A stretch of DNA of 64,000 nt from an uncultured Schlesneria sp. Its GTDB lineage: Bacteria; Planctomycetota; Planctomycetia; Planctomycetales; Planctomycetaceae. A program made the translations under genes and the position numbers. Where the stretch lies: contig CAIMFH010000025.1 in assembly GCA_903840265.1 (NCBI GenBank), forward strand, positions 62,001 to 126,000. Reading direction: 5' to 3'. This document shows, in pieces, positions 63,782 through 64,000 of this stretch (positions within the stretch are counted from its first letter, which is position 1; every line of letters starts with the position of its first letter). The notes below the pieces were generated by a model. That model did no database searches. It worked only from the letters and a program-made list of their open reading frames with translations, and was not told the DNA's origin.

Positions 63782-64000
63782 TCACAAAGTTCGATTCTCA
63801 GTGTGATGTTCAATCTGATCGATCAGCCATTGCGATGGCGTGAATCGCGAACCAGCCACTTTCTGGAAGTATTCGAGCTTCGCGACCGCGTCGCCAAAGC
63901 CGCGCAGTTCGCACATGCGAATCGGGCCACCCAGGAACGGAGCAAATCCGGTCCCCAGGACCATTCCAAGGTCCACCATCCAGGCTTCCGGCACGACCCC
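63782..64000 (-). CDS. 3-hydroxyacyl-CoA dehydrogenase/enoyl-CoA hydratase (FadB/FadJ-type), 3' end only
   Basis: The last 72 codons of a multifunctional beta-oxidation protein; the 5' part lies beyond the right edge and the frame is open to the border. The sequence PEAWMVDLGMVLGTGFAPFLGGPIR is the C-terminal signature of FadB/FadJ alpha subunits. GTG at 63992-63994 is internal, not a start. Upstream of the acyl-CoA dehydrogenase, so the two act in consecutive steps of the same pathway. Confidence 0.88.
   Translation of the reverse strand, partial: GVVPEAWMVDLGMVLGTGFAPFLGGPIRMCELRGFGDAVAKLEYFQKVAGSRFTPSQWLIDQIEHHTENRTL

Overview
The window is a 64 kb piece of a planctomycete chromosome, probably of the Planctomycetales type (Planctopirus/Schlesneria/Gimesia-like). 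The evidence is family content: a prepilin-type DUF1559 protein with a C-terminal H..DG motif, a planctomycete cytochrome c domain protein (PSCyt1), a twin-arginine Gfo/Idh/MocA oxidoreductase, an RDD/SpoIIM/DUF4129/DUF4350/MoxR/DUF58 operon, a ResB-CcsA fusion and many secreted proteins without clear homologs. Genes lie on both strands in short operons. I saw no rRNA, tRNA, CRISPR array, phage module or transposase gene.

Layout. 1-9.3 kb: the 5' part of an FAD monooxygenase gene, a secreted glycosidase-like protein, an HAD phosphatase/mutase-zwf pair, a small c-type cytochrome, a Gly/Met-rich secreted protein, a lipoprotein, trpF and a solitary rpsR behind a structured leader. 9.4-12.1 kb: an accessory patch with two small genes (one SMI1/KNR4-like), each followed by a copy of the same ~53 bp repeat, then about 1.1 kb without genes that holds an inverted repeat and a cluster of short repeats. 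12.1-29.3 kb: a long Hsp70-family protein, an aldehyde dehydrogenase, a divergent GlxA-type regulator/HD hydrolase pair, small secreted proteins, an ArsR-type regulator, an unusual large signal peptidase I, an oxidoreductase, a HemW-like radical SAM protein, secreted proteins and an orphan LolD/MacB-type ATPase.

29.3-33.8 kb: an ExbB-ExbD cluster in which a block was tandemly duplicated and partly deleted, leaving a fused gene remnant, with two paralogous bitopic envelope proteins at its end. 34.1-42.9 kb: a DTW-domain protein, a zinc-ribbon protein, and a tightly coupled run of eight same-strand genes from two RDD proteins through SpoIIM, DUF4129, DUF4350 and MoxR to DUF58. 42.9-53.3 kb: a leucine-rich-repeat protein, a VWA-like protein, the large ResB-CcsA fusion for cytochrome c maturation, a lipoprotein, a methyltransferase, a ComEA-like HhH protein, and a CoA-binding protein overlapping an HpcH/HpaI aldolase.

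53.4-64 kb: a response regulator fused to an RsbW-type ATPase domain, the DUF1559 prepilin-like protein, a lipoprotein, an ABC ATPase with its FtsX/MacB-type permease, a secreted terpene-cyclase-fold protein, a barstar homolog, and a fatty-acid oxidation pair (acyl-CoA dehydrogenase and the 3' end of a FadB/FadJ-type gene). Five hairpins look like intrinsic terminators; one of them lies inside the opposing gene. All function calls come from reading motifs by eye; no database search was run.
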